64,000 bases of DNA from Pseudoalteromonas sp. P1-9 (GCF_001399975.1 NZ_LKBD01000004.1:163630-227629), one strand, 5' to 3'. Counted from the stretch's first letter, positions 45,839 through 57,671 are shown. A program made the numbers and translations. The notes: generated by a model not told the origin, from the sequence alone.

Positions 45839-46364
45839 ACAAACTAAAAACTGGGTTAGCCGCGTTATTGTTGGGTATAACTTTTGCCCTTTTGCCAAAA
45901 AAGAAGTGGTAAACAATACAATTAACTATGTAGATAGCAAAACAAAGTCGCATGAAGATGCGGTAATTGAAATGCTCTCGTTAATCCAAGAAATGCGTGA
46001 AAACGACGATATTGAAACCTGTTTACATATTTTTAGCGAAGGCTTTCAAAATTTTGACGATTTTTTAGATTTGGTTGATTTAGCCAATGCGATGTTGGTA
46101 TCAAGCGGTTATGAAGGCTTTATTCAAATCGCCAATTTCCACCCAGACTATGTATTTGCCGATAGTGATGAGCAAGATGCAGCTAACTACACCAACAGGG
46201 CGCCTTATCCAACATTGCATTTAATAAGAGAAGCTTCAATGGCAAGGGTACTTGATATTCATCCTGATCCGGAAGGTATTCCAGAGACAAACATTAATCT
46301 CGCGCGAGAAAAAGGTATCGCGTTTTGGCAGCAACTGTTAACGCACTGCCAAAAAGACCGTTAA
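45819..46364 (+). CDS. DUF1415 family protein
   Basis: A 181-residue cytoplasmic protein with GYNFCPFAKKEV near the N-terminus and NRAPYPTLHLIREASM plus NLAREKGIAFW in the C-terminal half, matching DUF1415. Its function is not established. It overlaps waaA by 20 bases and converges on the TetR gene with a 4-base overlap of stops. Confidence 0.85.
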   Translation: MTLSPIEQTKNWVSRVIVGYNFCPFAKKEVVNNTINYVDSKTKSHEDAVIEMLSLIQEMRENDDIETCLHIFSEGFQNFDDFLDLVDLANAMLVSSGYEGFIQIANFHPDYVFADSDEQDAANYTNRAPYPTLHLIREASMARVLDIHPDPEGIPETNINLAREKGIAFWQQLLTHCQKDR

Positions 46365-47017
46365 GCAACCGCCTGCTCAACGTCAAGTTGCTTATTAATG
46401 TATTCTTGTTGTAATTCTTTTAGCTGTTCTAAGCCTGCGCCTTTGGCGTAAGGCTTAAACAGTAATATAACTTTAACAATACCACCAAAAATATCCTGTT
46501 TTGACAAGCGACCATCTTCGCTATGCGCTTTTACATAAGGTGTCCAAAAACTCACTGTTAGTTTCACCATATGTGCAAGTTCAACGATATCGCTGTCATC
46601 AATCTCAATAACTTCGGCGTATTTTAGCCCTGCAATAACCGCTGCTACTTGTTCTAACAGTTGTGCTTGCTGCTCTAAATATTGCGCTTTAAGCTCATTA
46701 TCACGGCTTAAAATATCGGTTAAGTTGTTATAAAAGAAGTTAAAACGCCACATTAATTCAACCAGTGAATCAAGGTAGCCGGCGAGCTGCGCCATCACAT
46801 CTTGGTTTTTATCCATTGGGATAAAATTATCTTTAAGGTGATTTTTATAAAGGCTAAAGATATTGCGTAAAATGTCTTCTTTATTTTTAAAGTGATAATA
46901 CAAGTTACCTGGGCTAATGCCCATTTCTGATGCGATATGGTTGGTTGTTATCGCACGCTCTCCATGCTGGTTAAACAATGCAATGCTTGTTTGAATTATC
47001 TTATCCTTGGTACTCAT
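46361..47017 (-). CDS. TetR/AcrR family transcriptional regulator
   Basis: A 218-residue regulator whose N-terminal helix-turn-helix (ALFNQHGERAITTNHIASEMGISPGNLYYHFKNKEDI read in two parts) is a standard TetR domain. The ligand domain is unassigned. I chose the ATG at 47015-47017, which directly precedes the DNA-binding domain. The long frame upstream would overlap the coaD promoter region. It is divergent from coaD with a 145-base gap. Confidence 0.88.
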   Translation of the reverse strand: MSTKDKIIQTSIALFNQHGERAITTNHIASEMGISPGNLYYHFKNKEDILRNIFSLYKNHLKDNFIPMDKNQDVMAQLAGYLDSLVELMWRFNFFYNNLTDILSRDNELKAQYLEQQAQLLEQVAAVIAGLKYAEVIEIDDSDIVELAHMVKLTVSFWTPYVKAHSEDGRLSKQDIFGGIVKVILLFKPYAKGAGLEQLKELQQEYINKQLDVEQAVA

Positions 47018-47150
47018 AAATATCCTATTATGCCTAACGTTAATACCGCGCAGTATAAACAATCTAGTGTTGAATACCAATTGGCAAAATGTCTCGCTTG
47101 GCGATTGGTATTCCAATCAAAGCTTGATAAAATGCCAGCATCATCACTAA

Positions 47151-49054
<1,904 letters not shown>

Positions 49055-49630
49055 TTAAGCGTGTAATACAATATGTGCGCACTGTTCAGTGCGAGCCTCA
49101 TGTTTAGCTTCTGATTTAAGAGCTCTTGAGTACGCATAACGTGCCAATCTGATTAGGCCTAACCAATCACGACCAATAATTAATGTAATAATCATTGCAT
49201 AATCAACCGCATTCACCGTAAAGCTATAAATAGACCACAACAACCATGGCTCTCTATTGCCCAGTAAGTTCATATCAATAAACATAGCTAAAAACAAAAT
49301 TGCATTTACAATTAAACCAATAAAAATATAAATTGAAGCTGGTTTTAAAATGAGATTTAGACGACGTTTAAACAGAAGAGGAAAAAGAACAACAAGTAAC
49401 GTGAGCAGATCATAAATAAACCACGTAAAGTAAATCTCAGTACCTGAGCTGAGATCGTGGAATAAGTCACTGAAATAATATGACGCAAACATAATGGCAC
49501 TAACCCAGACTAAATAGTTATCTGTTTTAGCAGAAACAGTACGCATAAATATATTAAACAAAAATGCCATTAGGAACCCCCAAACAACAAGTGTTCCCAT
49601 AGTTAGTGCCAGGTTAGTCGTCCAAATCAT
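49055..49630 (-). CDS. Small polytopic membrane protein of unknown function
   Basis: A 191-residue inner-membrane protein with about five or six hydrophobic helices: residues 8-30, 40-57, 67-88, 97-119, 130-155. Its C-terminal tail is charged (RALKSEAKHEARTEQ). I recognise no family. It starts 7 bases after the stop of the RGGGIIKTDS repeat protein, and an AAAGA-type site lies in the junction, so the two are very probably one operon and may work together. It abuts the Wzi gene tail to tail. Confidence 0.7.
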   Translation of the reverse strand: MIWTTNLALTMGTLVVWGFLMAFLFNIFMRTVSAKTDNYLVWVSAIMFASYYFSDLFHDLSSGTEIYFTWFIYDLLTLLVVLFPLLFKRRLNLILKPASIYIFIGLIVNAILFLAMFIDMNLLGNREPWLLWSIYSFTVNAVDYAMIITLIIGRDWLGLIRLARYAYSRALKSEAKHEARTEQCAHIVLHA

Positions 49631-49637
49631 TTAATCT

Positions 49638-50162
49638 TTACGTTTTGATAATACCGCCACCGCGATTTAAGTTTGCGTGTGAATCAGTTTTAATAATACC
49701 ACCACCACGATTTAAATCAGCGTACGAATCCGTCTTGATAATGCCGCCACCACGATTTAAATCTGTGTATGAGTCTGTTTTAATGATACCGCCGCCACGA
49801 TTTAAATTTGCGTAAGAATCAGTTTTAATGATACCACCGCCACGATTTAAGTCTGCTTGTGAATCAGTTTTAATAATGCCACCACCGCGATTTAAATTTT
49901 CTTGTGGGTCAGTTTTAATAATACCGCCGCCACGATTCAAATCTGCTTGCGAGTCAGTTTTGATTATACCACCGCCACGCTTTAAATTTGCATAAGAGTC
50001 GGTTTTAATTATACCGCCACCGCGTTGCAAATCAGTAGATAAAGTCACCTTATCATTTTGTAGGGTGTTTTGTGAACCCTCTGATTTAACTGCAGTTGAC
50101 TGACTGTTTTGCGTTTGAGCATATTGTGTAGCATTTAAGCTATTGGTACCGTTAATTTGCAT
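49638..50162 (-). CDS. Protein made of 15-residue RGGGIIKTDS tandem repeats
   Basis: A 174-residue protein without signal peptide or membrane helix. Residues 1-46 are a polar Gln/Asn/Ser/Thr-rich leader ending NDKVTLSTDLQ. From 47 on there are eight complete 15-residue units and a final partial one. Each is RGGGIIKTD(S/P) plus a variable part such as YANLK, QADLN, QENLN, YTDLN or HANLN, and the protein stops right after RGGGIIKT. RGGGIIKTD is invariant, while its codons differ from unit to unit (GGA, GGC, GGT, GGG mixed). AAGGAA eight bases upstream supports the start. I know of no named family. A structural repeat, a multi-core peptide precursor or a ligand-binding array are all possible. 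Confidence 0.8.
   Translation of the reverse strand: MQINGTNSLNATQYAQTQNSQSTAVKSEGSQNTLQNDKVTLSTDLQRGGGIIKTDSYANLKRGGGIIKTDSQADLNRGGGIIKTDPQENLNRGGGIIKTDSQADLNRGGGIIKTDSYANLNRGGGIIKTDSYTDLNRGGGIIKTDSYADLNRGGGIIKTDSHANLNRGGGIIKT
49641..50024 (-). repeat. Tandem 45-bp coding repeats (8.5 copies)
   Basis: Eight full 45-base units and one of 24 bases encode the RGGGIIKTD repeats. Units differ mainly at synonymous third positions, so they are old or under protein-level selection rather than recent slippage products. They are contiguous with no spacers, which rules out a CRISPR. Confidence 0.9.
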
Positions 50163-50447
50163 TTTTCAATTCCTTATAAACTAATTTTTAAAGATACCCC
50201 TAAGCATTATTTTTTAATTATTTATACTGCTATATACCTAGGGCCTTTAATTGTCATTTTTCTGACAACTAAACATCAGGTGCACAAATTTAGCAATTAG
50301 CGATCCATAAATGCGAATTACTCGCAATATACGAATAAAGGGTTAAATTTAATTTACTGTTTTATATAACAATAAAATCAAATTGAATAACAACTGCAAT
50401 TTAAATAGCACCATCTCTATTGAGTAAAGTACAAAAAGTGTTAAACG
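50163..50447. other. AT-rich intergenic region upstream of the repeat protein
   Basis: No gene is seen. It should hold the promoter of the minus-strand repeat-protein operon. AT tracts around 50210-50240 are compatible with a promoter, but I cannot fix one. Confidence 0.35.
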
Positions 50448-50481
50448 TAAAAAAGCACAACAGCATAGCTGTTGTGCTTTT
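50448..50481 (-). terminator. Terminator of the argCBFGH(A) operon
   Basis: AAAAGCACAACAGC / GCTGTTGTGCTTTT is a 14-base-pair stem with loop ATA, followed on the minus strand by a T run, 26 bases after the argH stop. Confidence 0.85.
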
Positions 50482-50506
50482 AATGGCGATTAAATTTGAA
50501 ATGGAT

Positions 50507-52372
50507 TTAGGCTACATTGCGACAATCGATACGCAACGAATTTGGCCGTGCAATCAAATAGTCCATAGCAACCTCATCACAGTTATCTTTTCTGAGGCAC
50601 AACTCACAATCTTTCATCACCTTTTCAGGTAATTGAGATTTATGGCTGTCAGCAAAACCTAACTTACTAAAAAAACCAGGCACACGAGTCAGCACAATAA
50701 TGCGCCCTAGCGCCAACTTACCACCTTTTTCAATTAGGTGATTTACCAATGCTCGCCCCTGCCCTTTAACATTCGATTCAGGATTAACTCCTAACGAACG
50801 AATTTCAGCAAGGCCTGTATCGTAAATATATAGCGATGCACAACCTGTCACTTTGCCATTCACTTCTGTAACAGCAAATTCATTGATACTGTGGATCATA
50901 TCGCTTTTTGCACGCGGTAAGTTTTCGCCTTCACGCGCCCAATATTGGATAAGTTCAGCAATTGCTTCCACATCGTTTAGCGTGGCATCTCTTACCGAAA
51001 ATTCAGCGTTTTTTTTTGCGTTACTAATGGCAAATTGAACTTGCGTCGGCGATGTACCACCAAGTGCTAAACGCGCATCTAAACACGCTTGTAGTTCAAG
51101 CACTGGGTAAACATCATCGTTGATTACATCGCAAACGGCTTTAAACTGCGATAGTGATAAATCTTCAAGGTTTTTACCCTCTGAAATTGCCACTTGTACC
51201 AGTTCACCAACAATGTGATGACCTTCACGGAATGGAATACCTTTGGCAACTAAGTAATCTGCAAGTTCAGTAGCATTAGCATGACCGCCTTGTGCCGCGG
51301 CTTTGGTTTTATCCGCATTAACCTTAACACCTTTAATGCAAGCTTCAGCCATATGAATACAGGCAAGCCAAGTTGGCATTGCATCAAAAAGCCCTTCTTT
51401 GTCCTCTTGCATATCTTTATTATACGCAAGCGGCAGTGCTTTTAAGGTCATCATCATGGCACTAAAGGCACCAAATACTCGGCCAGTTTTACCACGAATA
51501 AGTTCTAGCGCATCTGGGTTTTTCTTTTGCGGCATCAGGCTTGAGCCAGACGTCACGCTATCTGCCAGTTCAATAAAGCCTGCTTCACCCGAATTGTAGA
51601 AAATCATATCTTCTGCAAGGCGTGATAAGTGCATCATTGAAATTGACGCACAGCTTAAAAGCTCTACCACAAAATCACGGTCCGACACGGCATCAAGGCT
51701 ATTTCGGCTTGCTCTATCAAAACCTAAATTGGCAGCCAGTTGTTCACGGTCGATGGTATAGGCAGTGCCTGCCAGCGCACCGGAACCTAGCGGACATACA
51801 TTAATGCGGCTAAGCGCACTTTCTAAACGCGCTTCATCACGTTCCAGCATTTCAAAATACGCCATACACCAATGACTAAACAACACAGGTTGCGCACGTT
51901 GTAGGTGAGTATATCCAGGTAGCACGGTACCAAACTCTTTTTCCGCAAGGGTGACTAAGGCATTTTTTAATGACGCTATGGCCGCAAGTAATTGCTTCGC
52001 AGTTTTTCGGCTCCACAAGCGAAAATCAGTAGCTACTTGGTCATTTCGGCTACGACCTGTATGTAACTTTTTACCAAGATCGCCCACTTTTTCAATTAGC
52101 TTTGCCTCTACATACGAGTGAATATCCTCATCCCCAGCCGTTGCAATTGCATTTGGGTTTTGCTGAACTTCATGTAAAAGTTCGTTTAAACCTGCTACTA
52201 ATTTTTGATGTTCGTCCGCTGTTAACACATCAACTTGTTGTAACGCACCAGCCCAAGCCACAGAACCAATAATGTCTTCTTCTGCCATTTGATAATCAAA
52301 TGGCAGTGAGTCATTAAATTGCTTAAATGCGTGATCTGGTCCCGAAGAAAAACGTCCGCCCCACAGTGCCAT
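50507..52372 (-). CDS. argH: Argininosuccinate lyase fused to an N-acetyltransferase domain, ArgH(A)
   Basis: A 621-residue fusion. Residues 1 to about 455 are argininosuccinate lyase, which makes arginine and fumarate: [39 protein letters not shown] and the signature [12 protein letters not shown]. Residues about 465-610 are a GNAT acetyltransferase with [17 protein letters not shown] and [20 protein letters not shown] (acetyl-CoA site), resembling short ArgA-type N-acetylglutamate synthases. This arrangement is known from Moritella, Vibrio and Alteromonas relatives. It supplies both ends of the arginine pathway in one protein and is the last gene of the operon. Confidence 0.94.
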   Translation of the reverse strand: MALWGGRFSSGPDHAFKQFNDSLPFDYQMAEEDIIGSVAWAGALQQVDVLTADEHQKLVAGLNELLHEVQQNPNAIATAGDEDIHSYVEAKLIEKVGDLGKKLHTGRSRNDQVATDFRLWSRKTAKQLLAAIASLKNALVTLAEKEFGTVLPGYTHLQRAQPVLFSHWCMAYFEMLERDEARLESALSRINVCPLGSGALAGTAYTIDREQLAANLGFDRASRNSLDAVSDRDFVVELLSCASISMMHLSRLAEDMIFYNSGEAGFIELADSVTSGSSLMPQKKNPDALELIRGKTGRVFGAFSAMMMTLKALPLAYNKDMQEDKEGLFDAMPTWLACIHMAEACIKGVKVNADKTKAAAQGGHANATELADYLVAKGIPFREGHHIVGELVQVAISEGKNLEDLSLSQFKAVCDVINDDVYPVLELQACLDARLALGGTSPTQVQFAISNAKKNAEFSVRDATLNDVEAIAELIQYWAREGENLPRAKSDMIHSINEFAVTEVNGKVTGCASLYIYDTGLAEIRSLGVNPESNVKGQGRALVNHLIEKGGKLALGRIIVLTRVPGFFSKLGFADSHKSQLPEKVMKDCELCLRKDNCDEVAMDYLIARPNSLRIDCRNVA

Positions 52373-52403
52373 AACTCTATCCTCTCACTAATTCTCGGCA
52401 AGA

Positions 52404-53606
52404 TTACTTGTTATTCATTGCAGAAATTCTACTGCTTAATGAAAATAGACGAATAAAGCCTTCTGCATGTGATTGGTCGTACACATCATCTTCACCAAAC
52501 GTTGCAAAGTCTTCACTATATAATGAGTTTTCAGATTGCTTTTGAACCGCAGTAACTTGACCTTTATAAAGCTTTAATACCACTTCGCCAGTAGCGAGAG
52601 TCGAAAACACTTCTGCTGCAGCTAAAATTGAATCTTTTAGTGGCGTAAACCAACGACCGTCATAAACAAGGTGCGAGAACTCATTCGCTAAAGTGTCTTT
52701 CCATTTGCGGCTGGTTTTATCAAGCACTAACTCATCAATCGCTTGAAGTGCCGCCATAATTACAGTGCCACCAGGTGTTTCATAACAACCACGCGACTTC
52801 ATACCTACCAAACGGTTTTCAACGATATCAACACGCCCAATACCATGAGGTGCTGCAACTTCGTTTAGCGTAGTGAGTACTTGAAACGGTGACATTTGCT
52901 CACCATTTACCGCAACTACTTCACCATTTTTAACACTAAGCTGAACAAATTGTGACTCATTTGGCGCTTGCTCTGGCGAATTTGTCCATGTCCATACTTG
53001 ATCGCTCGGTTGGCACCACGGATCTTCAAGCTCACCACCTTCGTGTGAGATGTGCCACGCGTTTGCGTCACGACTATAAATTTTAGTCGCCGACGCCGAA
53101 CATGGAATATTACGCTCAGCAAGATAATCAAGTAATGATTCACGACTTGATAAATCCCATTCACGCCAAGGCGCGATCACTTTTAAATCGGGTGCAAGGG
53201 CTGCAAAACAGCTTTCAAAACGAACTTGGTCATTACCTTTACCGGTACAGCCGTGAGAGAGTGCATCAGCACCTACTTTACGCGCAACTTCAACTTGTGC
53301 TTTAGCAATGATAGGACGCGCCATTGATGTACCTAGTAAGTAAGTACCTTCGTAAATTGCGCCGGTTTTAAGTGTTGGATAAATATAATCGGCAATTAAC
53401 TCGTCTTTTAGATCAACGATGTGACACTCAGATGCGCCCGATGCAATTGCTTTTGCTTCTACGCCTTCTAACTCTTCAGCACCTTGACCTACATCCGCAA
53501 CAAATGCCACCACTTCACAGTTATAGTTTTCTTTTAACCATGGCACGATAGCCGATGTATCAAGACCACCTGAGTATGCTAGTACAACTTTTTTAATAGA
53601 ACTCAT
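52404..53606 (-). CDS. argG: Argininosuccinate synthase
   Basis: A 400-residue enzyme that joins citrulline and aspartate with [21 protein letters not shown] is the ATP pyrophosphatase loop. [15 protein letters not shown] and [15 protein letters not shown] complete the family pattern. It lies between argF and argH(A), with gaps of 12 and 31 bases. Confidence 0.96.
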   Translation of the reverse strand: MSSIKKVVLAYSGGLDTSAIVPWLKENYNCEVVAFVADVGQGAEELEGVEAKAIASGASECHIVDLKDELIADYIYPTLKTGAIYEGTYLLGTSMARPIIAKAQVEVARKVGADALSHGCTGKGNDQVRFESCFAALAPDLKVIAPWREWDLSSRESLLDYLAERNIPCSASATKIYSRDANAWHISHEGGELEDPWCQPSDQVWTWTNSPEQAPNESQFVQLSVKNGEVVAVNGEQMSPFQVLTTLNEVAAPHGIGRVDIVENRLVGMKSRGCYETPGGTVIMAALQAIDELVLDKTSRKWKDTLANEFSHLVYDGRWFTPLKDSILAAAEVFSTLATGEVVLKLYKGQVTAVQKQSENSLYSEDFATFGEDDVYDQSHAEGFIRLFSLSSRISAMNNK

Positions 53607-53618
53607 GTTACCGATTCC

Positions 53619-54539
53619 TTACACAAAATTTGGGTTTAATAAACTTACAAGCAGAGCATTTTGCGCATGCATACGATTTTCAGCTTGTTGTATTATGAAT
53701 GATTTTTCACCGTCCATTACCTCTGAGGTAATCTCAAATTCACGGTGCGCTGGCTGACAATGAAGCACACTTGATGCGCCTGTCATATCAAGCAGTTTTT
53801 GATTAATTTGATACGGCATGTACTTTTCTTTTACTTGTACAAGTGGAGTGTTATCGCCCATTGATACCCAAGTATCGGCATAGAGTGCATTCGAACCAAC
53901 TGCGGCTTCTACACGGTCACTTACCAAGACCGATGCGCCATTTTGTGCTGCTATCGCTTCAGCTTGTTTTACAATTTGTGCATCAGGTGATGCGCCTTTA
54001 GGGCATACTGCGACAAAGTCAGTACCTAAGGTTGCCGCTAATAGCATCAGTGAGTGCGTAACATTGTTACCTTCACCTAAATAAGCCAATTTTAGTTGGC
54101 TTACGTCGCCGTAAATTTCAGTCAATGTCAAAAAATCAGCGAGTGCTTGGCATGGGTGATATAAATCACACAAACTATTTACAACCGGTACAGACGAAAA
54201 TTCACTAAGCGTAGTTAATGTACTATGCGCCATTACACGCGCTACGATGCCATCAGCCCACGTGGAAATATTTAGGGCAAAATCTTTTACTGATTCACGT
54301 TGCCCCATTGCACCGTTTTGCTGATCTAAATAAACTGCATGTCCGCCGAGTTTGTTAATGCCGATGTCAAACGACAGACGAGTACGTAAACTTGGTTTTT
54401 CAAATAACGTAACAACCGATTTTCCTTTCAGCGCATCGACAAAATCCATTGGGTTATTTTTAATTTGTAATGCTAAATTAAGTAATTTTAAGTTGGCTTC
54501 TTTGTTGAGTTCTAAGCCCGTAATAAATTGTTGAGTCAT
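53619..54539 (-). CDS. argF: Ornithine carbamoyltransferase
   Basis: A 306-residue transcarbamylase. The carbamoyl-phosphate loop reads PSLRTRLSFD, and DLYHPCQALAD and ADTWVSMGDN (ornithine SMG loop) are present. The usual HCLP motif near the C-terminus reads HCQPAHRE here. The SMG loop favours ornithine over acetylornithine. The Leu to Gln change in HCLP is worth noting because that residue touches the substrate. It is in operon with argB, 8 bases away, and argG, 12 bases away. Confidence 0.92.
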   Translation of the reverse strand: MTQQFITGLELNKEANLKLLNLALQIKNNPMDFVDALKGKSVVTLFEKPSLRTRLSFDIGINKLGGHAVYLDQQNGAMGQRESVKDFALNISTWADGIVARVMAHSTLTTLSEFSSVPVVNSLCDLYHPCQALADFLTLTEIYGDVSQLKLAYLGEGNNVTHSLMLLAATLGTDFVAVCPKGASPDAQIVKQAEAIAAQNGASVLVSDRVEAAVGSNALYADTWVSMGDNTPLVQVKEKYMPYQINQKLLDMTGASSVLHCQPAHREFEITSEVMDGEKSFIIQQAENRMHAQNALLVSLLNPNFV

Positions 54540-54547
54540 TGCTTTTC

Positions 54548-55309
54548 CTATGGCGTAATCTTGGTTCCCACATGCTCACCATTGAGCAATGCGATTAAGT
54601 TTTCTGGCTTTTGCCAGCTCGAGATATACACGCCACGTCGTAAATGTTGAGCAGCTTGCAAGCTGGTATTTACTTTTACCTGCATGCCGCCTTTAATGAC
54701 TCCCTCTTCGATTAATGTGCTGATATCAGTACTTGATAACTGATGTAATGGGTTAAGCTTGTGATCTAATACTGCTTCTACATCTGTCATAAAAACAAGT
54801 TCCGCATCAAGCAATTGAGCGATACTGGCTGCTGCTTCGTCAGCGTTTACGTTGTACCAATTGCCTTCTAAGTCAAAACCAATTGAGCTCACAATCGGAA
54901 AACATCCCGCATTGAGCAGCGATTTAAGAATACTGGCATCGTTTTCAATGCAGGTACCGACTTGGCCAAGCGCTTTTAGCTTTTGCTCACTAACGAGCCC
55001 CGCTTCATAAAGACTTAAACCAACAGGCTTAAAACCATTACTAATTGCCGCGCCCATGAGTTGTTTATTTGCACAACCCGCAAGCGCACCAACAATGTAA
55101 GGCATTTGTTCACGCGGACTAATACGTAGACCAAGGTGCTTTGACGTAACAAAGCCCGCATCGCTTAACCAGCTATCAACAAGCGAGCCACCGCCGTGCA
55201 CTAGAATAAATTTGTCTTCAGGCTTTTGATGTAACACATCAATTAACGCTTTTGCAGCGTCAATATTATTTAATACCGCGCCACCTAGCTTAATTACCCA
55301 ATTAGCCAT
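54548..55309 (-). CDS. argB: Acetylglutamate kinase
   Basis: A 253-residue amino-acid kinase that phosphorylates N-acetylglutamate. VIKLGGAVLNN and LVHGGGSLVDSWL are the ATP and substrate loops, and NVNADEAAASIAQLL and IKGGMQVKVNTSLQA lie in the C-terminal half. It lacks the long N-terminal helix of arginine-inhibited forms, like the E. coli enzyme. It overlaps argC by 8 bases. Confidence 0.95.
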   Translation of the reverse strand: MANWVIKLGGAVLNNIDAAKALIDVLHQKPEDKFILVHGGGSLVDSWLSDAGFVTSKHLGLRISPREQMPYIVGALAGCANKQLMGAAISNGFKPVGLSLYEAGLVSEQKLKALGQVGTCIENDASILKSLLNAGCFPIVSSIGFDLEGNWYNVNADEAAASIAQLLDAELVFMTDVEAVLDHKLNPLHQLSSTDISTLIEEGVIKGGMQVKVNTSLQAAQHLRRGVYISSWQKPENLIALLNGEHVGTKITP

Positions 55310-56318
55310 GATTCACTCCTTGAAAGTCCGTATGTGCCGGCAGTCCTAAAGTTAGGTTTATACATTGAAGTGCTTGGCCAGACGCGCCTTTAAGTAAATT
55401 ATCAATCGCAGAAATAACAATGAGTTGGTCGCCCTGTAACTGCCAACCAATATCAACAAACGGTGTGTTCTCAACACCCTTAATTGATGGAATTGCATCG
55501 CCAAGTAAGCGAATTAAAGGCTCATCAGCAAGCACCTGATATGACTCTGCTATTTGCTTTGCAGTAGTGCCTTGCTTTACTTTGACATAGATGGTTTCAA
55601 GAATGCCACGCTTAAAATTGCCTAAATGCGGTGTAAACAACACCTTGTGGTCAAGGTATTTTTCAATTTCAGGGCCATGTCTATGATTAAATAAACCGTA
55701 AGGTTTTAGGCTCACTTCACAAAAATGCGTTGCCACAATGGCTTTACGCCCTGCACCTGTAACACCAGAAACTGCATTGATAATCACAGTATCATCAGTA
55801 AGTAAGCCAGCTTGTTTTAATGGTTTAAGCGCATTTAGCGCAGCGGTTGGGTAACAACCAGGTACTGCTACTAACTGTGCATTTTTGATTTGGTCTTTTT
55901 GCCATTCAACAAGACCATAAACAGCTTGTTCTAATAGCTCAGGGCTAGTGTGTTTAAAGCCATAATAGGTTTCATAGTCATCATTTGATGACAGACGAAA
56001 GCCTCCAGATAAATCAAATACTTTTTTGCCCATTGCTAAAAACTGAGGTGCAAGTTCGACACTGACTGAATGTTCAGTACACAGACAAACAGCATCAGCA
56101 TGTTGATTAATAGAGTCAAACGCCTCTGGTGTAAGTGGTGAAAGCGCACCTTCAACTACACCATTTAACTCAGGATAGAGGCTTGCAAGCGTCTTGCCTT
56201 TATCAAGGCTATTTTCAGACACATACATACCCATTAAATTTAACGAATCATGCAGTGATATTAATTTGGCAAGTTCAGCACCTGAGTAACCGCTTGCACC
56301 AACGATAACGATATTCAT
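55302..56318 (-). CDS. argC: N-acetyl-gamma-glutamyl-phosphate reductase
   Basis: A 338-residue NADPH-dependent reductase. IVGASGYSGAELAKL binds NADPH, and the catalytic Cys is in AVPGCYPTAALNAL. FTPHLGNFKRGILETIYV is conserved. It is the first gene of argCBFGH(A) and is divergent from argE across about 195 bases that contain ArgR boxes. Confidence 0.96.
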   Translation of the reverse strand: MNIVIVGASGYSGAELAKLISLHDSLNLMGMYVSENSLDKGKTLASLYPELNGVVEGALSPLTPEAFDSINQHADAVCLCTEHSVSVELAPQFLAMGKKVFDLSGGFRLSSNDDYETYYGFKHTSPELLEQAVYGLVEWQKDQIKNAQLVAVPGCYPTAALNALKPLKQAGLLTDDTVIINAVSGVTGAGRKAIVATHFCEVSLKPYGLFNHRHGPEIEKYLDHKVLFTPHLGNFKRGILETIYVKVKQGTTAKQIAESYQVLADEPLIRLLGDAIPSIKGVENTPFVDIGWQLQGDQLIVISAIDNLLKGASGQALQCINLTLGLPAHTDFQGVNHG

Positions 56319-56429
56319 ATTTTTTCCAAAAAACTAAAAAAGGGTTATTAAGACAAGTTTTAATAAAGTGTTATCGTCGTAAAGTTGATTTATGCATGCT
56401 GTTAGTCTCGGTACTAATTATTTCAAAAT

Positions 56430-56495
56430 AATGAATTGAAATGCAGAATAAACCAATGTAAATTTATATTCAACTTTTTTGCATAATTATTTATT
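56430..56495. promoter_or_regulatory. ArgR operator (ARG boxes) between argC and argE
   Basis: Against the 18-base E. coli ARG consensus (WNTGAATWWWWATTCANW) I find three candidates, each with two mismatches: 56430-56447 (AATGAATTGAAATGCAGA), 56457-56474 (TGTAAATTTATATTCAAC) and 56478-56495 (TTTGCATAATTATTTATT). The last two are separated by exactly 3 bases, the canonical spacing of paired boxes bound by an ArgR hexamer. They lie just upstream of argE and could repress both divergent units. Confidence 0.7.
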
Positions 56496-56513
56496 GGATG
56501 TTTTGAGGGAATA

Positions 56514-57671
56514 ATGTCGCAATTACACTTTCTTGATATGTATGGTGCACTTATTGCCGCACCGTCGATTAGCGCAACGGTGCCATCACTCGACATGAGT
56601 AACCGCGAAGTCATCAATTTATTGGCAAGTTGGTTTGAATCAATAGGCTTTGCAGTCGAAATTACGGAACTTGATAACAATCCGGGAAAATACAATTTAG
56701 CGGCAAAGCTAGGTACAGGTGACGGCGGTTTAATGCTGGCAGGACACACAGACACAGTGCCATTTGACGATAGTCGCTGGCAGTTCGACCCGTTCAAATT
56801 AAGCGAACAAGACAATAAGTTTTATGGCTTAGGCAGTATCGATATGAAGGGCTTTTTTGCTTTTGTTTTAAATGCATTACAAGAAATAGATAGCGATATT
56901 GGACTCGCTAACCTAAAACAGCCTATTACAATTTTAGCGACAGCAGATGAAGAAACCACAATGGCTGGCGCAATTGAAATCGCTAAACAGAATAAGCTAA
57001 AGCCAGCTCGTTGCATTATTGGTGAACCTACTAACATGGTGCCTGTATATACTCATAAAGGACATATGTCGACGGCAATTCGTGTAACAGGTAAAGCAGG
57101 TCATAGCTCTGATCCTGATGCGGGTTTAAACGCTATAGAAGTAATGCAGCTTGTGATTAGCCAGCTACTAAAACTAAAAGAAGAGATAAAGAATAAATAT
57201 TCATTATCAGATTTTAAAATACCCTACCCAACTTTAAACCTTGGACACATTCATGGTGGTGACAATGCCAATCGCATTTGTGGTTGTTGTGAGCTACATA
57301 TTGATATGCGCCCAATTCCCGGCATTAGTATTCCAGAACTTCAAGCTATGTTATTGCAGGCGGTAGCACCGATAAATGACCAATATCCAAATGCGGTGGC
57401 GGTACATGATTTGCACGAACCTATTCCTGCGTTTTCAGGCAGCACCGATAGCAGTTTAGTAAAGCTTGCTGAAAAACTGTCTGGCGAAAAAGCACAAGCG
57501 GTAAACTATTGCACTGAAGCGCCTTTTTTACAGCAACTCGGTTGTGAAACAATCGTAATGGGCCCAGGCTCAATACAACAAGCCCATCAACCCGATGAAT
57601 TTTTAGCGATGGAAAAAATAAAACCAAGTCAAGAGATGATTAAGCAGCTTATTGTCGCATCCTGCTTCTAA
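56514..57671 (+). CDS. argE: Acetylornithine deacetylase
   Basis: A 385-residue M20-family metallohydrolase that releases ornithine and acetate from N-acetylornithine. Metal-site motifs are [35 protein letters not shown] and [23 protein letters not shown] ribosome site precedes the ATG. It is divergent from argC under shared ARG boxes. Its stop overlaps that of the GAF protein by 4 bases. Confidence 0.95.
   Translation: MSQLHFLDMYGALIAAPSISATVPSLDMSNREVINLLASWFESIGFAVEITELDNNPGKYNLAAKLGTGDGGLMLAGHTDTVPFDDSRWQFDPFKLSEQDNKFYGLGSIDMKGFFAFVLNALQEIDSDIGLANLKQPITILATADEETTMAGAIEIAKQNKLKPARCIIGEPTNMVPVYTHKGHMSTAIRVTGKAGHSSDPDAGLNAIEVMQLVISQLLKLKEEIKNKYSLSDFKIPYPTLNLGHIHGGDNANRICGCCELHIDMRPIPGISIPELQAMLLQAVAPINDQYPNAVAVHDLHEPIPAFSGSTDSSLVKLAEKLSGEKAQAVNYCTEAPFLQQLGCETIVMGPGSIQQAHQPDEFLAMEKIKPSQEMIKQLIVASCF

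Noticed and set aside
47018..47116. N-terminal extension of the TetR regulator upstream of coaD
   Set aside because: The 33 extra residues precede the conserved DNA-binding domain, lack conservation-like features and would cover the divergent promoter region.
49641..50024. Regular repeats that could suggest a CRISPR array
   Set aside because: Units are contiguous, without unique spacers, in frame, and encode a conserved peptide. There are no cas genes.
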